A stretch of DNA of 64,000 bases from Polaribacter pacificus (GTDB lineage: Bacteria; Bacteroidota; Bacteroidia; Flavobacteriales; Flavobacteriaceae): contig NZ_CP150664.1 of assembly GCF_038024035.1 (NCBI RefSeq), positions 1,178,001 through 1,242,000 on the forward strand. Reading direction: 5' to 3'. Below, piece after piece: positions 19,530 through 29,068 of this stretch; the first letter of the stretch is position 1; each line of letters starts with the position of its first letter. The notes under the pieces were generated by a model, which worked only from the letters and a program-made list of their open reading frames with translations, had not been told where the DNA came from and searched no databases. A program made the position numbers and the translations under genes.

Positions 19530-19979
19530 TTATAAAGTAACGGCTTCTCCACCAGCAGCTTCAATAGCAGCTTTTGCAGTAGCAGTAAATTTGTGAGCAG
19601 TAATATTTAATTTAGCTTTTAATTCGCCACGTCCTAGTATTTTAACTAGTTCAGTTTTGCTAACCACACGGTTTGCAATTAAAATCTCTAAATTTACTGT
19701 ATCAGTAATTTTACCTTCGTCAACTAATGTTTGTAATTTGTCTAAATTAACACCTACATACTCTTTACGATTAATGTTGGTGAAACCAAATTTAGGCACA
19801 CGTCTTTGAAGTGGCATTTGCCCTCCTTCAAATCCTATCTTTTTAGAATAACCTGAACGCGATTTTTGACCGTTATGACCTCTAGTGGCAGTACCACCTT
19901 TACCAGAACCTTCTCCTCTCGCGATTCTTTTTTCTTTTTTTACAGATCCCTCTGCTGGTTGTAAGTTATGTAAACTCAT
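19530..19979 (-). CDS. rplO: 50S ribosomal protein uL15
   Basis: A 149-residue protein with the glycine-rich N-terminal loop typical of uL15 (GEGSGKGGTATRGHNGQKSR) and FEGGQMPLQRRVPKFGF. It is a late-assembly 50S protein. It is flanked by rpmD (13 bp) and secY (10 bp). Confidence 0.98.
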   Translation of the reverse strand: MSLHNLQPAEGSVKKEKRIARGEGSGKGGTATRGHNGQKSRSGYSKKIGFEGGQMPLQRRVPKFGFTNINRKEYVGVNLDKLQTLVDEGKITDTVNLEILIANRVVSKTELVKILGRGELKAKLNITAHKFTATAKAAIEAAGGEAVTL

Positions 19980-19992
19980 TTCTTATATGTCT

Positions 19993-20175
19993 TTATTTAA
20001 TTTCTTCGAAAGAAACTAAGTGTTTAACTGTATTTACCATACCAATAATAGAAGGAGTTGCCTCATGCTCTACTACTTGGTTCATTTTACGTAAACCTAA
20101 TGCTTCTAAAGTTCTTTTTTGACTTTGAAGGCGTCCGATTTTGCTTTTTACTTGTGTAACTCTAATTTTTGCCAT
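19993..20175 (-). CDS. rpmD: 50S ribosomal protein uL30
   Basis: A 60-residue protein with the full uL30 fold: KIRVTQVKSKIGR, then TLEALGLRKMNQVVEHEATP. It has the normal short bacterial length and fits between rpsE and rplO. Confidence 0.97.
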   Translation of the reverse strand: MAKIRVTQVKSKIGRLQSQKRTLEALGLRKMNQVVEHEATPSIIGMVNTVKHLVSFEEIK

Positions 20176-20186
20176 CGTTTTAAGGT

Positions 20187-20711
20187 TTATCCGTTAAATA
20201 CTTTTTCTAAAGAAATACCTCTCTGTTTTGCAATCATTACTGCACTACGCAATTGTAATAAAGCATCTAATGTTGCTTTTACCACATTGTGAGGGTTTGA
20301 AGATCCTTGTGATTTAGACAATACATCGTGAACTCCAACTGATTCTAATACCGCACGCACTGCACCACCGGCAATAACTCCAGTACCATGAGAAGCAGGT
20401 TTTAAAAACACCTTTGCTCCACCAAATTTACCTTTTTGTTCATGAGGTAAGGTTCCGTCTAAAAGAGGAATTCTTACTAAGTTTTTCTTTGCGTCTTCAA
20501 TTGCTTTTGCAATAGCAGATGCAACATCTTTAGATTTTCCTAATCCATGTCCTACAACACCGTTTCCGTCTCCTACAACTACGATTGCAGAGAAACCAAA
20601 TGCTCTACCTCCTTTTGTTACTTTCGTAACACGTTGTACTCCTACTAAACGATCTACAAGTTCTAATCCGCTAGGTTTAACTCTCTCTACGTTTTTATAT
20701 TTTTGATACAT
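20187..20711 (-). CDS. rpsE: 30S ribosomal protein uS5
   Basis: From the ATG at 20711 the protein has 174 residues and begins [20 protein letters not shown]; a TTG two codons earlier (20717) is less likely. The double-stranded RNA-binding domain ([21 protein letters not shown]) and the C-terminal domain ([19 protein letters not shown]) are intact. uS5 helps set decoding accuracy in the 30S subunit. Confidence 0.97.
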   Translation of the reverse strand: MYQKYKNVERVKPSGLELVDRLVGVQRVTKVTKGGRAFGFSAIVVVGDGNGVVGHGLGKSKDVASAIAKAIEDAKKNLVRIPLLDGTLPHEQKGKFGGAKVFLKPASHGTGVIAGGAVRAVLESVGVHDVLSKSQGSSNPHNVVKATLDALLQLRSAVMIAKQRGISLEKVFNG

Positions 20712-20721
20712 ACTCAACTTA

Positions 20722-21072
20722 TTAAAATTTTAAACCAGCTTCTCTTGCAGCTTCTGCTAATACTTTTACTCTACCGTGGTATAAATACCCGTTTCTATCA
20801 AAAGCAACAGCTTCTATACCTGCTTTTGTAGCTTTCTCTGCAATTGCTTTTCCAACAGAAGCAGCTGCCTCTGTTTTTGAGCTTGAAGCAACTTCTTTAT
20901 CTCTTGATGATGCAGCGGCTAATGTTACACCAGCAACGTCATCTACAATTTGAGCATATATTTCCTTGTTACTTCTATAAACAGACAATCTAGGTCTATT
21001 CGCAGTCCCAGAAACAATTTTTCTGATTCTGTTTTTAATTCTATGTCTTCTTTCAAGCTTTGATAATGCCAT
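20722..21072 (-). CDS. rplR: 50S ribosomal protein uL18
   Basis: A 116-residue 5S-rRNA-binding protein with [18 protein letters not shown] near residues 28-45 and the C-terminal [25 protein letters not shown]. It has normal length and tight operon spacing (10-11 bp on each side). Confidence 0.98.
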   Translation of the reverse strand: MALSKLERRHRIKNRIRKIVSGTANRPRLSVYRSNKEIYAQIVDDVAGVTLAAASSRDKEVASSSKTEAAASVGKAIAEKATKAGIEAVAFDRNGYLYHGRVKVLAEAAREAGLKF

Positions 21073-21083
21073 AATGCTATATA

Positions 21084-21629
21084 TTATGCAGATTTACCTG
21101 CTTTTCTTCTTAATTTTTCTCCTACAAACTTAACTCCTTTACCTTTATAAGGCTCTGGTGCACGGAAAGAACGAATCTTAGCGGCAATATGACCAATTAA
21201 TTGCTTGTCATATGAAGTTAATTTAATAATAGGGTTTTTACCTTTTTCAGATACGGTCTCAACCTTAACTTCTGGAGCTAATTCTAAAACAATATTGTGA
21301 GAAAAACCTAAGGCTAAGTCCAATTTCTGACCTTGACTTGAAGCTCTATAACCAACTCCTACTAGCTCTAATTCTTTAGTCCATCCTTTACTAACACCTT
21401 CAATCATATTAAATACTAATGATCTATATAATCCGTGGTGTGCTTTGTGTGGTTTACTATCAGATGGTCTGTTTAAAACAACAGCACCGTCTTCTATCTT
21501 AATCGTAATGTCTCCAGTAATTTCTTGAGTTAACTCTCCTAATTTACCTTTAACTGTTACTTCGTTACCATTGATGCTTACTTCAACACCAGCTGGTATA
21601 CTTACGGGATTTTTTCCTATTCTACTCAT
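21084..21629 (-). CDS. rplF: 50S ribosomal protein uL6
   Basis: A 181-residue protein made of two similar domains, with [16 protein letters not shown] at the start and the C-terminal signature [22 protein letters not shown]. It contributes to the factor-binding region of the 50S subunit. It lies 15 bp after rpsH. Confidence 0.98.
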   Translation of the reverse strand: MSRIGKNPVSIPAGVEVSINGNEVTVKGKLGELTQEITGDITIKIEDGAVVLNRPSDSKPHKAHHGLYRSLVFNMIEGVSKGWTKELELVGVGYRASSQGQKLDLALGFSHNIVLELAPEVKVETVSEKGKNPIIKLTSYDKQLIGHIAAKIRSFRAPEPYKGKGVKFVGEKLRRKAGKSA

Positions 21630-21644
21630 CTTACTAAAATCTTT

Positions 21645-22043
21645 TTAATAAACGTAACATAGTACTTCCCCTCCAACATTATCTAAACGTGCTTGCTTGT
21701 TAGTCATCACACCTTTAGAAGTCGAAACGATTGCAATACCAAGACCATTCAATACTCTAGGCATCTCTGATGCACTAACGTATTTACGCAAACCTGGTGT
21801 ACTGATTCGTTCTAATTTTCTAATTACAGACTCTTTTGTTTCCTTGTCATATTTTAAGGCAATTTTGATAGTTCCTTGTACAGAAGCATCATTAAATTGG
21901 TAGCTTAAAACATACCCTTGATCAAACAAAATTTTAGTCATTTCCTTCTTCAAGTTTGAAGCTGGAATTTCAACTACTCTGTGTCCTGCAGCAATTGCAT
22001 TTCTCACACGAGTTAGGTAATCCGCGATTGGATCTGTATACAT
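21645..22043 (-). CDS. rpsH: 30S ribosomal protein uS8
   Basis: From the ATG at 22043 the protein has 132 residues and begins [16 protein letters not shown], the usual uS8 start. A longer frame from 22109 would add 22 residues with no family counterpart, and that DNA can fold into an RNA structure, so I treat it as leader. The C-terminal SRPRVLNG-like region reads [22 protein letters not shown]. In E. coli, uS8 represses the spc operon by binding its own mRNA; a folded element lies 25 nt upstream here. Confidence 0.96.
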   Translation of the reverse strand: MYTDPIADYLTRVRNAIAAGHRVVEIPASNLKKEMTKILFDQGYVLSYQFNDASVQGTIKIALKYDKETKESVIRKLERISTPGLRKYVSASEMPRVLNGLGIAIVSTSKGVMTNKQARLDNVGGEVLCYVY

Positions 22044-22067
22044 ATTAATTAAATTGCGATTTCGGTT

Positions 22068-22113
22068 TTTAGCGACCTCTATTGATGCTACAGATTTCTC
22101 TGTGACCACTAAA
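22068..22113 (-). promoter_or_regulatory. Candidate RNA operator upstream of rpsH (possible uS8 site)
   Basis: In the RNA, UUUAGUG (22113-22107) pairs over 7 bp with CGCUAAA (22074-22068). Inside, ACAGA (22103-22099) and UCUGU (22094-22090) form a hairpin closed by a GAAA tetraloop. The element starts 25 nt upstream of the chosen ATG. uS8 is a known autoregulator in E. coli, so an S8-binding site is plausible but unproved. Confidence 0.5.
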
Positions 22114-22156
22114 CCTTAAATCAGTTCATATTCATTTACTCAAAAAAATAGATCGG

Positions 22157-22164
22157 CAAAGATA
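22157..22164 (-). promoter_or_regulatory. Possible internal promoter (-7 element) between rpsN and rpsH
   Basis: The minus strand reads TATCTTTGCC, an exact TAnnTTTG followed by a C, inside the 158-bp rpsN-rpsH gap. No TTTG is found 19-21 nt upstream. The loop of a 9-bp dyad (22145-22153 with 22169-22177) surrounds it. Confidence 0.4.
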
Positions 22165-22201
22165 CACAATCTATTTTATTATTTAGCTTTATTGTTGGTT
22201 T

Positions 22202-22471
22202 TTACCAACTTGCCTTTTTTACTCCTGGTATTAAGCCTTGATTTGCCATTTCACGGAAAGTCACACGTGACAATCCGAAAGTACGCATATATCCTTTTGG
22301 TCTCCCTGTAAGTTTACATCTGTTGTGCATACGTACTGGAGAAGCATTTTTTGGCAACTTTTGCAATCCTTCGTAATCTCCAGCTTCTTTTAAAGCTTTA
22401 CGTTTTTCTGCATATTTAGCTACTGTTTTTGCTCTTTTTACCTCACGGGCTTTCATTGATTCTTTAGCCAT
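22202..22471 (-). CDS. rpsN: 30S ribosomal protein uS14
   Basis: An 89-residue uS14 of the long, zinc-free type: there is no CxxC pair, and the C-terminus carries [22 protein letters not shown] and [11 protein letters not shown]. It lies 3 bp after rplE. A 158-bp gap separates it from rpsH, the second largest break in the cluster. Confidence 0.97.
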   Translation of the reverse strand: MAKESMKAREVKRAKTVAKYAEKRKALKEAGDYEGLQKLPKNASPVRMHNRCKLTGRPKGYMRTFGLSRVTFREMANQGLIPGVKKASW

Positions 22472-22474
22472 GTC

Positions 22475-23026
22475 TTAATTCTTTTTAAAGGGTAAACCTA
22501 ATTCTGTTAACAATGATTTAGCTTCTTTATCTGTGTCTGCAGATGTTACAAATGTAATATCCATTCCACCAATTTTATTTACTTTATCAATGTTTATTTC
22601 TGGGAAAATGATTTGTTCAGTAATTCCTAAGTTGTAATTACCTCTTCCGTCAAACCCATTAGCTTTGATACCGTTAAAATCTCTAACACGTGGTAAAGAT
22701 GCAGTTACCAATCTATCTAAGAATTCATACATTTTCTCACCGCGTAAAGTAACTTTAACACCAATTGGCATTCCCTTACGTAATTTAAAGTTTGCAACAT
22801 CTTTTTTAGATATAGTCGTTACTGCTTTTTGACCTGTAATTGTTGTCAATTCCTCAACAGCATAGTCAATCAATTTCTTATCAGCTATAGCTGCACCAAC
22901 ACCTTTACTAACTACGATTTTTTGTAGTTTAGGCACTTGCATTACATTGCTATAACCAAATTCATCAGTAAGAGCACTAATTATTCTGCTCTTATATTCT
23001 GCTTTTAATCTTGGTATATAAGTCAT
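22475..23026 (-). CDS. rplE: 50S ribosomal protein uL5
   Basis: A 183-residue 5S rRNA-binding protein with the family's [34 protein letters not shown] and [18 protein letters not shown] segments. It is full length, and contacts tRNA in the P site through its beta-hairpin loop. It follows rplX by 2 bp. Confidence 0.98.
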   Translation of the reverse strand: MTYIPRLKAEYKSRIISALTDEFGYSNVMQVPKLQKIVVSKGVGAAIADKKLIDYAVEELTTITGQKAVTTISKKDVANFKLRKGMPIGVKVTLRGEKMYEFLDRLVTASLPRVRDFNGIKANGFDGRGNYNLGITEQIIFPEINIDKVNKIGGMDITFVTSADTDKEAKSLLTELGLPFKKN

Positions 23027-23028
23027 AA

Positions 23029-23337
23029 TTATATAGCTTTATCTGATTTTTTTGAAAATCTAACTTTATTTTCACCTTCTGTTCTGTATCCTACTCTTGT
23101 AGCCACTCCATTTTCAACAAGTGAAAGGTTAGACACATCGATAGAAGCTTCTTTCTTTACAATTCCTCCTTGAGGGCTTTGAGCACTTGGTTTAGTGTGT
23201 TTTGAAATCATATTCACACCTTCTACGATTGCTCTATTTTTCTCTTTTAGGATTTGCATTACTTTTCCTTCAGATCCTTTATGATCTCCAGCTATTACTT
23301 TAACAGTATCTCCTGTTTTAATTTTAAGCTTTTTCAT
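23029..23337 (-). CDS. rplX: 50S ribosomal protein uL24
   Basis: A 102-residue protein with an N-terminal KOW motif ([21 protein letters not shown], residues 8-28) that starts 50S assembly. The remaining part includes [20 protein letters not shown], also typical. It lies 13 bp after rplN. Confidence 0.98.
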   Translation of the reverse strand: MKKLKIKTGDTVKVIAGDHKGSEGKVMQILKEKNRAIVEGVNMISKHTKPSAQSPQGGIVKKEASIDVSNLSLVENGVATRVGYRTEGENKVRFSKKSDKAI

Positions 23338-23350
23338 CTTCTATCCGATT

Positions 23351-23719
23351 TTAAAGCACCTCTGGTGCTAATGATACAATTTTCATAAATTGCTTTTCGC
23401 GAAGTTCACGAGCAACCGGACCAAATACACGTGTTCCTCTCATCTCCTCTGTAGGATTTAAAAGTACACAAGCATTATCATCAAATCTAATATAAGATCC
23501 GTCTTTACGTCTTACTTCTTTTTTTGTACGAACAACAACTGCTCTAGATACTTGACCTTTTTTAACGGTACCGTTTGGAGTTGCAGTTTTAACAGTAACT
23601 ACAATTTTATCTCCAACACTAGCGTAACGTCTTTTAGTCCCTCCTAAAACGCGAATTACTAAAACTTCCTTCGCACCTGTATTATCTGCTACTTTTAATC
23701 TTGATTCTGTCTGTAACAT
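23351..23719 (-). CDS. rplN: 50S ribosomal protein uL14
   Basis: A 122-residue protein, the normal size, with [20 protein letters not shown] and the [20 protein letters not shown] signature near residues 94-113. It binds 23S rRNA near bL19 at the subunit interface. It begins one base after the rpsQ stop codon. Confidence 0.98.
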   Translation of the reverse strand: MLQTESRLKVADNTGAKEVLVIRVLGGTKRRYASVGDKIVVTVKTATPNGTVKKGQVSRAVVVRTKKEVRRKDGSYIRFDDNACVLLNPTEEMRGTRVFGPVARELREKQFMKIVSLAPEVL

Positions 23720-23720
23720 A

Positions 23721-23978
23721 TTATTTAGCTCTTTCTAGGATTTCTACTAATCTCCAACGTTTAGATTTACTTAAAGGTCTTGTTTCCATGATCCTTACAG
23801 TATCTCCAACATTGCAATCGTTTGTCTCATCGTGTGCAACGTACTTCTTCGTTTTTAATACGAATTTCCCATACATTGGGTGCTTGGTTCTTTTTACCTC
23901 AGATACAACTATAGATTTCTCCATTTTGTTACTGGATACCACACCAATTCTCTCTTTTCTAAGATTTCTTTTTTCCAT
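23721..23978 (-). CDS. rpsQ: 30S ribosomal protein uS17
   Basis: An 85-residue OB-fold protein beginning [20 protein letters not shown] and carrying the conserved [20 protein letters not shown] segment. It binds early to the 5' domain of 16S rRNA. A 131-codon open frame on the other strand (23701-24096) crosses it and rpmC and is a shadow. Confidence 0.98.
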   Translation of the reverse strand: MEKRNLRKERIGVVSSNKMEKSIVVSEVKRTKHPMYGKFVLKTKKYVAHDETNDCNVGDTVRIMETRPLSKSKRWRLVEILERAK

Positions 23979-23996
23979 CTTTAAAACTGACTACAA

Positions 23997-24188
23997 TTAT
24001 TGTAAATCTCTTTTTGTTAACTCTGTAGCAATTCTTGCAACAGATTTTCTTAAGGCTCTTAATTGTATTGGATTTTCCAAAGGAGAAATCGCGTGAGCCA
24101 TTTTCAAATCAGTATAGTTTTTTTTCAACGTATCAAGATTTTCCTGTAAATCCGCTGTTGATAATTCTTTAATTTCTGACTGTTTCAT
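23997..24188 (-). CDS. rpmC: 50S ribosomal protein uL29
   Basis: A 63-residue, all-helical protein (MKQSEIKELSTADLQENLD, then LENPIQLRALRKSVARIATEL). It lies at the exit of the 50S tunnel, where nascent-chain factors dock. Length and operon place are standard. Confidence 0.97.
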   Translation of the reverse strand: MKQSEIKELSTADLQENLDTLKKNYTDLKMAHAISPLENPIQLRALRKSVARIATELTKRDLQ

Positions 24189-24199
24189 ATTATTATCAA

Positions 24200-24628
24200 T
24201 TAAGCGTTATCAAAATCTCGTGCAACAATAAACTTTGTTTTAACCGGTAATTTCTGTGCTGCTAAACGCAAAGCTTCTTTAGCTACGTGCATTGGTACTC
24301 CACCAACTTCAAACAACACTCTTCCTGGTTTAATAACAGCAACGAAATATTCTGGAGCTCCTTTACCTTTACCCATACGTACTTCTAATGGTTTTTTGGT
24401 AATAGGCTTGTCTGGAAAGATTTTAATCCATAACTGACCTTCTCTTTTCATATAACGAGTTGCCGCGATACGAGCTGCTTCTATTTGGCGAGACGTAAGT
24501 AAATCTTGATCTAGAGATTTAATTCCAAACATTCCGTTTGAAAGTTGATTCCCTCTACCAGAGATCCCCTTCATGTTCCCCTTCGCTTTCTGTACCTTAC
24601 GGTATTTTACTCTTTTAGGCTGTAACAT
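24200..24628 (-). CDS. rplP: 50S ribosomal protein uL16
   Basis: A 142-residue protein with [20 protein letters not shown] at the start, and [27 protein letters not shown] in the C-terminal half. It organises the A-site tRNA elbow region in the 50S subunit. It is 22 bp after rpsC. Confidence 0.98.
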   Translation of the reverse strand: MLQPKRVKYRKVQKAKGNMKGISGRGNQLSNGMFGIKSLDQDLLTSRQIEAARIAATRYMKREGQLWIKIFPDKPITKKPLEVRMGKGKGAPEYFVAVIKPGRVLFEVGGVPMHVAKEALRLAAQKLPVKTKFIVARDFDNA

Positions 24629-24650
24629 TTTTAATTTCTACTTTTAAAAA

Positions 24651-25367
24651 TTATTTTCTTCTACGAGGTTGTTTCTTAGCGCCTGGTCCATTACCAGAAG
24701 ATTGTTTCTTAGACAAACCTACTAATGGAGATAATTCACGCTTTCCGTATACCTCACCTTTCATAATCCATACTTTAACACCTATTCTTCCATAAGTTGT
24801 ATGTGATTCTACAAGTGCATAATCAATATCTGCTCTAAAAGTAGAAAGAGGAATTCTACCTTCTTTATAGTGTTCAGAACGCGCCATTTCTGCTCCATTT
24901 AAACGACCTGAAACTTGTACCTTGATACCTTCAGCATTCATTCTCATAGTTGCAGCAATAGCCATCTTGACAGCACGCTTGTACGAAATTCTATTTTCTA
25001 CTTGACGAGCAATACTAGAAGCAACTAATTTTGCATCTAATTCTGGACGTTTGATTTCGAAAATATTAATTTGTACTTCTTTACCGGTGATTTTCTTAAG
25101 TTCTTCTTTTAACTTGTCTACCTCTTGTCCACCTTTTCCGATAATAATACCAGGTCTAGCAGTAGTGATAGTAACGGTTACAAGTTTTAAAGTTCTCTCA
25201 ATAATTACTCTCGATACACTTGCTTTAAATAATCTAGCATTTACATACTTTCTTATTTTATCATCTTCAGCAATTTTATCTCCGTAGTCATTTCCACCAT
25301 ACCAGTTAGATTCCCATCCTCTGATAATTCCTAAACGATTTCCTATTGGATTTGTTTTTTGTCCCAT
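24651..25367 (-). CDS. rpsC: 30S ribosomal protein uS3
   Basis: A 238-residue protein with the KH domain ([20 protein letters not shown], about 64-83) and the C-terminal domain ([26 protein letters not shown]). It lines the mRNA entry channel. The last 25 residues are basic and glycine-rich and vary between species. Confidence 0.98.
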   Translation of the reverse strand: MGQKTNPIGNRLGIIRGWESNWYGGNDYGDKIAEDDKIRKYVNARLFKASVSRVIIERTLKLVTVTITTARPGIIIGKGGQEVDKLKEELKKITGKEVQINIFEIKRPELDAKLVASSIARQVENRISYKRAVKMAIAATMRMNAEGIKVQVSGRLNGAEMARSEHYKEGRIPLSTFRADIDYALVESHTTYGRIGVKVWIMKGEVYGKRELSPLVGLSKKQSSGNGPGAKKQPRRRK

Positions 25368-25378
25368 TTCTACTTCGA

Positions 25379-25786
25379 TTATTTGCTTTCAATATTTTTA
25401 CTCCCTAACTCTAAAGTAACGTGATTAGAACGCTTGCGAATTCTATGAGCACGCCCTTGTGGAGCTGGTCTTAATCTTTTTAACATACCTGCGCTATCAA
25501 CACATATAGTTTTAACAAATAAGCCAGCCTCTTCAATACTTGCATCTTCATTTTTAGCTTGCCAGTTTGCAATTGCAGACAATAACAATTTCTCTAAATT
25601 GATAGAAGCTTCTTTTGAGCTGAACTTTAAAATTTGTAGTGCTTTTTCTACTTCAACACCTCTTACTAAATCCGCAACTAAGCGCATTTTTCTTGGTGAT
25701 GTAGGACAGTTAGTAAGCTTTGCGAAAGCAACTTGCTTTCTAGCCTCTTTTAACTGTTTTGCCATGTTTTGTTTACGAACTCCCAT
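25379..25786 (-). CDS. rplV: 50S ribosomal protein uL22
   Basis: A 135-residue protein that begins [20 protein letters not shown], an N-terminal extension of about 20 residues usual in Flavobacteriaceae. The core includes [16 protein letters not shown] and the tunnel-lining beta-hairpin with [19 protein letters not shown]. It lies 6 bp after rpsS. Confidence 0.98.
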   Translation of the reverse strand: MGVRKQNMAKQLKEARKQVAFAKLTNCPTSPRKMRLVADLVRGVEVEKALQILKFSSKEASINLEKLLLSAIANWQAKNEDASIEEAGLFVKTICVDSAGMLKRLRPAPQGRAHRIRKRSNHVTLELGSKNIESK

Positions 25787-25792
25787 TTCCTA

Positions 25793-26071
25793 CTATTTTT
25801 TTCCTTTATTTTTTGTCCCACCGTGTCCTCTAAATGAACGTGTTGGTGAAAATTCGCCTAATTTATGACCTACCATGTTTTCTGTTACGTATACAGGTAC
25901 AAATTGGCGTCCGTTATGAACAGCAATTGTTTGTCCAACGAAATCAGGAGTAATCATAGTTGCTCTTGACCAAGTTTTGATGACAGATTTACTATCTGTC
26001 GCTACGTTAGCTAACACTTTTTTCTCTAACTTGTGAAATACGTAAGGTCCTTTCTTTAATGAACGTGCCAT
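25793..26071 (-). CDS. rpsS: 30S ribosomal protein uS19
   Basis: A 92-residue protein, normal for the family, with [19 protein letters not shown] and the signature [20 protein letters not shown] followed by [10 protein letters not shown]. It contacts uS13 in the 30S head. It lies 6 bp after rplB. Confidence 0.98.
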   Translation of the reverse strand: MARSLKKGPYVFHKLEKKVLANVATDSKSVIKTWSRATMITPDFVGQTIAVHNGRQFVPVYVTENMVGHKLGEFSPTRSFRGHGGTKNKGKK

Positions 26072-26077
26072 ATCTTA

Positions 26078-26902
26078 TTATTTTTTTCTACGTTCTAAAA
26101 TATACTTATTACTAGCCTTAGTCTTAGATCTTGTCTTGAATCCTTTAGCAGGTATTCCATTTCTTGATCTAGGGTGTCCTCCTGATGATTTTCCTTCACC
26201 ACCACCCATTGGGTGATCGACAGGGTTCATCACTACTGGTCTAGTTCTTGGTCTTCTTCCTAACCATCTGCTTCTACCTGCTTTACCAGATACTAGCAAT
26301 TGGTGATCTGAATTTGATACAACTCCTATGGTTGCCATACAAGTTAACAAGATTAATCTTGTTTCTCCAGAAGGTAATTTAACGGTTGCGTACTTTCCGT
26401 CTCTTGCCATTAACTGTGCAAAAGAACCTGCAGAACGCACCATTACAGCTCCTTGTCCTGGTCTTAACTCAATACAAGAAATAGTGGTTCCTAATGGAAT
26501 CTCACTTAACAACATTGCGTTTCCAATCTCTGGGGCAACGTTTTCTCCTGATATAATTGTTTGACCTACTTGTAAACCGTTTTGTGCTATCACATAACGC
26601 TTTTCTCCATCAGTATAACTAAGCAAGGCAATAAATGCAGTACGATTTGGATCATACTCTATAGTTTTAACTGTTGCAGGGATACCTGTTTTATCTCTTT
26701 TGAAATCGATAATACGGTATTTTTGTTTATGACCACCTCCAATATTACGAGTTGTCATTCTACCCTGATTGTTTCGACCTCCAGATCTTTTTTTCGGAGC
26801 TAATAAACTTTTCTCCGGCTTGTCAGTAGTAATGGTGTCGAACCCGTTTACTACTCTAAAACGCTGACCTGGTGTTACTGGTTTTAATTTTCTAACTGAC
26901 AT
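26078..26902 (-). CDS. rplB: 50S ribosomal protein uL2
   Basis: A 274-residue protein with the full two-domain structure. [22 protein letters not shown] lies near residues 42-63 and the peptidyl-transferase-proximal [22 protein letters not shown] near 224-245 includes the functionally important histidine. It is essential for subunit joining. Spacing is 13 bp from rplW. Confidence 0.98.
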   Translation of the reverse strand: MSVRKLKPVTPGQRFRVVNGFDTITTDKPEKSLLAPKKRSGGRNNQGRMTTRNIGGGHKQKYRIIDFKRDKTGIPATVKTIEYDPNRTAFIALLSYTDGEKRYVIAQNGLQVGQTIISGENVAPEIGNAMLLSEIPLGTTISCIELRPGQGAVMVRSAGSFAQLMARDGKYATVKLPSGETRLILLTCMATIGVVSNSDHQLLVSGKAGRSRWLGRRPRTRPVVMNPVDHPMGGGEGKSSGGHPRSRNGIPAKGFKTRSKTKASNKYILERRKK

Positions 26903-26915
26903 CTGTCTTTTTTAC

Positions 26916-27206
26916 TTAAAGATTGTTATAAAAATCAATCGTTTCTCCTTCTGCTAACTGAATAATCGCCTTTTTGTAAGCACCTTTCATTCCAGTAACC
27001 ATACCTTTCTTAGTGAATTTGGTATTGCGTTGAACTGGATAATTCATAGTTCTTACAGAGGTAATTGCGACACCATAAGTTGCTTCTACAGCTCCTTTGA
27101 TCTCTAATTTGTTAGCTCTTTTATCTACAACAAAAGTATAACGGTTATTCAACTCGCTATCTGTTGTTGCTTTTTCTGTAATAATAGGTTTTATTAAAAT
27201 ATTCAT
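26916..27206 (-). CDS. rplW: 50S ribosomal protein uL23
   Basis: A 96-residue protein (MNILIKPIITEKATTDSELN, then NKLEIKGAVEATYGVAITSVRTMN). It is the trigger factor and SRP docking site at the tunnel exit. It lies 5 bp after rplD. Confidence 0.98.
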   Translation of the reverse strand: MNILIKPIITEKATTDSELNNRYTFVVDKRANKLEIKGAVEATYGVAITSVRTMNYPVQRNTKFTKKGMVTGMKGAYKKAIIQLAEGETIDFYNNL

Positions 27207-27211
27207 AGCTA

Positions 27212-27841
27212 TTATTTGTTAAAGTTTGACTCAACTCCTTCTAAAGAACCTTCAGTGAATACGATTTTATTTGCATTCAAAATACCGTAAGTACTTAATT
27301 GTGAGCTATTTAAAACCTTAGAGCTTTTTAAATTTCGTGATGACAAATATACATTATTATTCGACTCAGCCAACACAAACAAAGATTTTTTGTTTTCTAA
27401 CCCTAAAGCTTTCAATACATTGACAAAGTTTTTAGTTTTTACTGTATCGAAATCAAAGTTCTCTACAACTACTAAATTATTGTCTTTTGCTTGAACACTT
27501 AAGGCAGATTTACGTGCTAAACGCTTTAAGTTTTTATTTAATTTAAAAGAATAATCTTTAGGTCTTGGTCCGAACATACGTCCTCCACCTCTAAAAACAC
27601 CAGACTTGATACTTCCCGCACGAGCAGTACCTGTTCCTTTTTGTTTTTTGATTTTTCTTGTACTTCCAGAAATCTCAGCTCTCTCTTTCGATTTGTGAGT
27701 TCCTTGTCTTTTGTTAGCCAAATGCTGCTTTACATCTAAGTAAATAGCGTGATTGTTTGGCTCTATTTCGAATACTTCGCTAGAAAGTTCAACTTTTCTA
27801 CCAGTATCTTTTCCTGTGATATCTAAAACTGCTACCTTCAT
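27212..27841 (-). CDS. rplD: 50S ribosomal protein uL4
   Basis: A 209-residue protein with the tunnel-reaching loop ([23 protein letters not shown]) near residues 66-90 and [19 protein letters not shown]. In E. coli, uL4 represses the S10 operon by attenuation in its leader. Here the gene overlaps the rplC stop by one base (TAATG), and an attenuator-like element precedes rplC, so uL4 is one candidate regulator. Confidence 0.98.
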   Translation of the reverse strand: MKVAVLDITGKDTGRKVELSSEVFEIEPNNHAIYLDVKQHLANKRQGTHKSKERAEISGSTRKIKKQKGTGTARAGSIKSGVFRGGGRMFGPRPKDYSFKLNKNLKRLARKSALSVQAKDNNLVVVENFDFDTVKTKNFVNVLKALGLENKKSLFVLAESNNNVYLSSRNLKSSKVLNSSQLSTYGILNANKIVFTEGSLEGVESNFNK

Positions 27842-28458
27842 TATTTCTGAATAGTTACGTAAGCGTTCTTGTGTCCAGGAACTGCTCCTTTAACAACGAT
27901 TAGGTTTTTATCTAAAACCACCTTTAACACTTTCAAGTTTTGAACTGTTACTGTGTCGGTTCCCATTCTACCTGCCATACGCATTCCTTTGAATACTCTT
28001 GCAGGATAAGAAGCCGCACCAATAGATCCTGGCGCTCTTAAACGATTGTGTTGTCCGTGTGTTGCTTGTCCAACTCCGGCAAAACCATGACGTTTTACTA
28101 CTCCTTGAAAACCTTTACCTTTAGAAGTACCAGATACATCAACAAACTCTCCTTCTTCAAAGAGGTCCACTGTAACAGTATCTCCTAAATTAAAATCTTT
28201 TGTAAAATCTTGGAATTCCATGACTTTTCTTTTAGCAGTGGTCCCAGCTTTTTTGAAGTGACCGTCTAACGCTTTGTTAGAACTTTTTGCTTTTTTGTCA
28301 TCGAAACCAAGTTGCAGCGCATTGTAGCCGTCAACCTCTTCGGTTCTGACTTGGGTAACTACGCAAGGACCTGCTTCGATTACTGTACAAGGAATGTTCT
28401 TCCCGTTTTCGTCGAATAAGCTGGTCATCCCAATCTTTCTTCCTATTAATCCAGACAT
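27841..28458 (-). CDS. rplC: 50S ribosomal protein uL3
   Basis: A 205-residue protein beginning [20 protein letters not shown], with the core [20 protein letters not shown] and GPASHGQHN-like [19 protein letters not shown]. It is one of the first proteins in 50S assembly. It is cut off from rpsJ by a 292-bp gap with regulatory features, so rplC is effectively the first gene of a sub-operon. Confidence 0.98.
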   Translation of the reverse strand: MSGLIGRKIGMTSLFDENGKNIPCTVIEAGPCVVTQVRTEEVDGYNALQLGFDDKKAKSSNKALDGHFKKAGTTAKRKVMEFQDFTKDFNLGDTVTVDLFEEGEFVDVSGTSKGKGFQGVVKRHGFAGVGQATHGQHNRLRAPGSIGAASYPARVFKGMRMAGRMGTDTVTVQNLKVLKVVLDKNLIVVKGAVPGHKNAYVTIQK

Positions 28459-28558
28459 TTTGTTTAGATTTTAGACGTTAGATATATTATCCATCGCGTC
28501 TATATTAATAATTAATTATTTGAAACTTCCGTTTCTGTAGTCCTTTTAGAAATTCGTT

Positions 28559-28657
28559 AAAAAAAAACAGAGTTAAACACGTTCAACTCTGAATATGTTT
28601 TTACCGTTTTTCCTTCGCGAAACCCTCCGGACATTTTTACCCTGAAATTATCAGAGT
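28559..28657 (-). promoter_or_regulatory. Candidate transcription attenuator upstream of rplC
   Basis: A terminator-like hairpin (CAGAGUU / AACUCUG, 28591-28568) is followed by nine U residues (28567-28559), 100 nt before the rplC ATG. Upstream, ACUCUGA (28657-28651) can pair either with UCAGGGU (28645-28639) in a local hairpin or, perfectly over 7 bp, with UCAGAGU (28592-28586), which includes the terminator's left arm. The two folds exclude each other, as in classical attenuation. The stretch between contains UCCGGAGGG and UUCGCGAA. The effector could be a ribosomal protein; that is inference. Confidence 0.6.
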
Positions 28658-28708
28658 GTTTTTTTTGTTAGAGACCCTAAAACAAGTTTAGGATAAATAC
28701 AACTAAAT

Positions 28709-28736
28709 CCTTTCAACTTATTGCTAAGTTGAAAGG
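28709..28736 (-). other. Long hairpin after rpsJ
   Basis: A 12-bp perfect stem (CCTTTCAACTTA / TAAGTTGAAAGG) with a 4-nt loop lies 14 bp after the rpsJ stop codon. No U-tract follows, so it is more likely an RNA stability or processing element, or part of the rplC leader, than a terminator. Confidence 0.6.
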
Positions 28737-28750
28737 CTAGTTAAATTTAC

Positions 28751-29056
28751 TTATACTTTGATTTCAACTTCAACACCGCTTGGCAACTCTAACTTCATTA
28801 AAGCATCAATAGTTTTTGAAGAAGAACTATAGATGTCTAACAAACGCTTGTAAGCAGACAATTGAAATTGCTCTCTAGATTTTTTGTTTACGTGTGGTGA
28901 ACGCAATACAGTAAAAATCTTTTTATTTGTTGGTAAAGGAATTGGACCGTTTACTACAGCTCCAGTTGACTTTACAGTCTTTACGATTTTTTCAGCAGAT
29001 TTATCCACCAAATTGTAATCGTAAGATTTTAATTTTATTCTAATTTTTTGACTCAT
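28751..29056 (-). CDS. rpsJ: 30S ribosomal protein uS10
   Basis: A 101-residue protein with [20 protein letters not shown] and the loop [30 protein letters not shown]. It also serves as NusE in antitermination in other bacteria. It lies 12 bp after fusA and thus belongs to the str-type transcript; a long regulatory gap divides it from rplC. Confidence 0.98.
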   Translation of the reverse strand: MSQKIRIKLKSYDYNLVDKSAEKIVKTVKSTGAVVNGPIPLPTNKKIFTVLRSPHVNKKSREQFQLSAYKRLLDIYSSSSKTIDALMKLELPSGVEVEIKV

Positions 29057-29068
29057 CTTAATAGTGTA

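Noticed and set aside
22044..22109. N-terminal extension of uS8
   Set aside because: The extra 22 residues are unlike any uS8 and coincide with a folded RNA; the ATG at 22043 gives the normal protein.
23701..24096. 131-codon plus-strand frame
   Set aside because: It runs antisense to rpsQ and rpmC, which are certain genes; it has no family match and follows their codon pattern.
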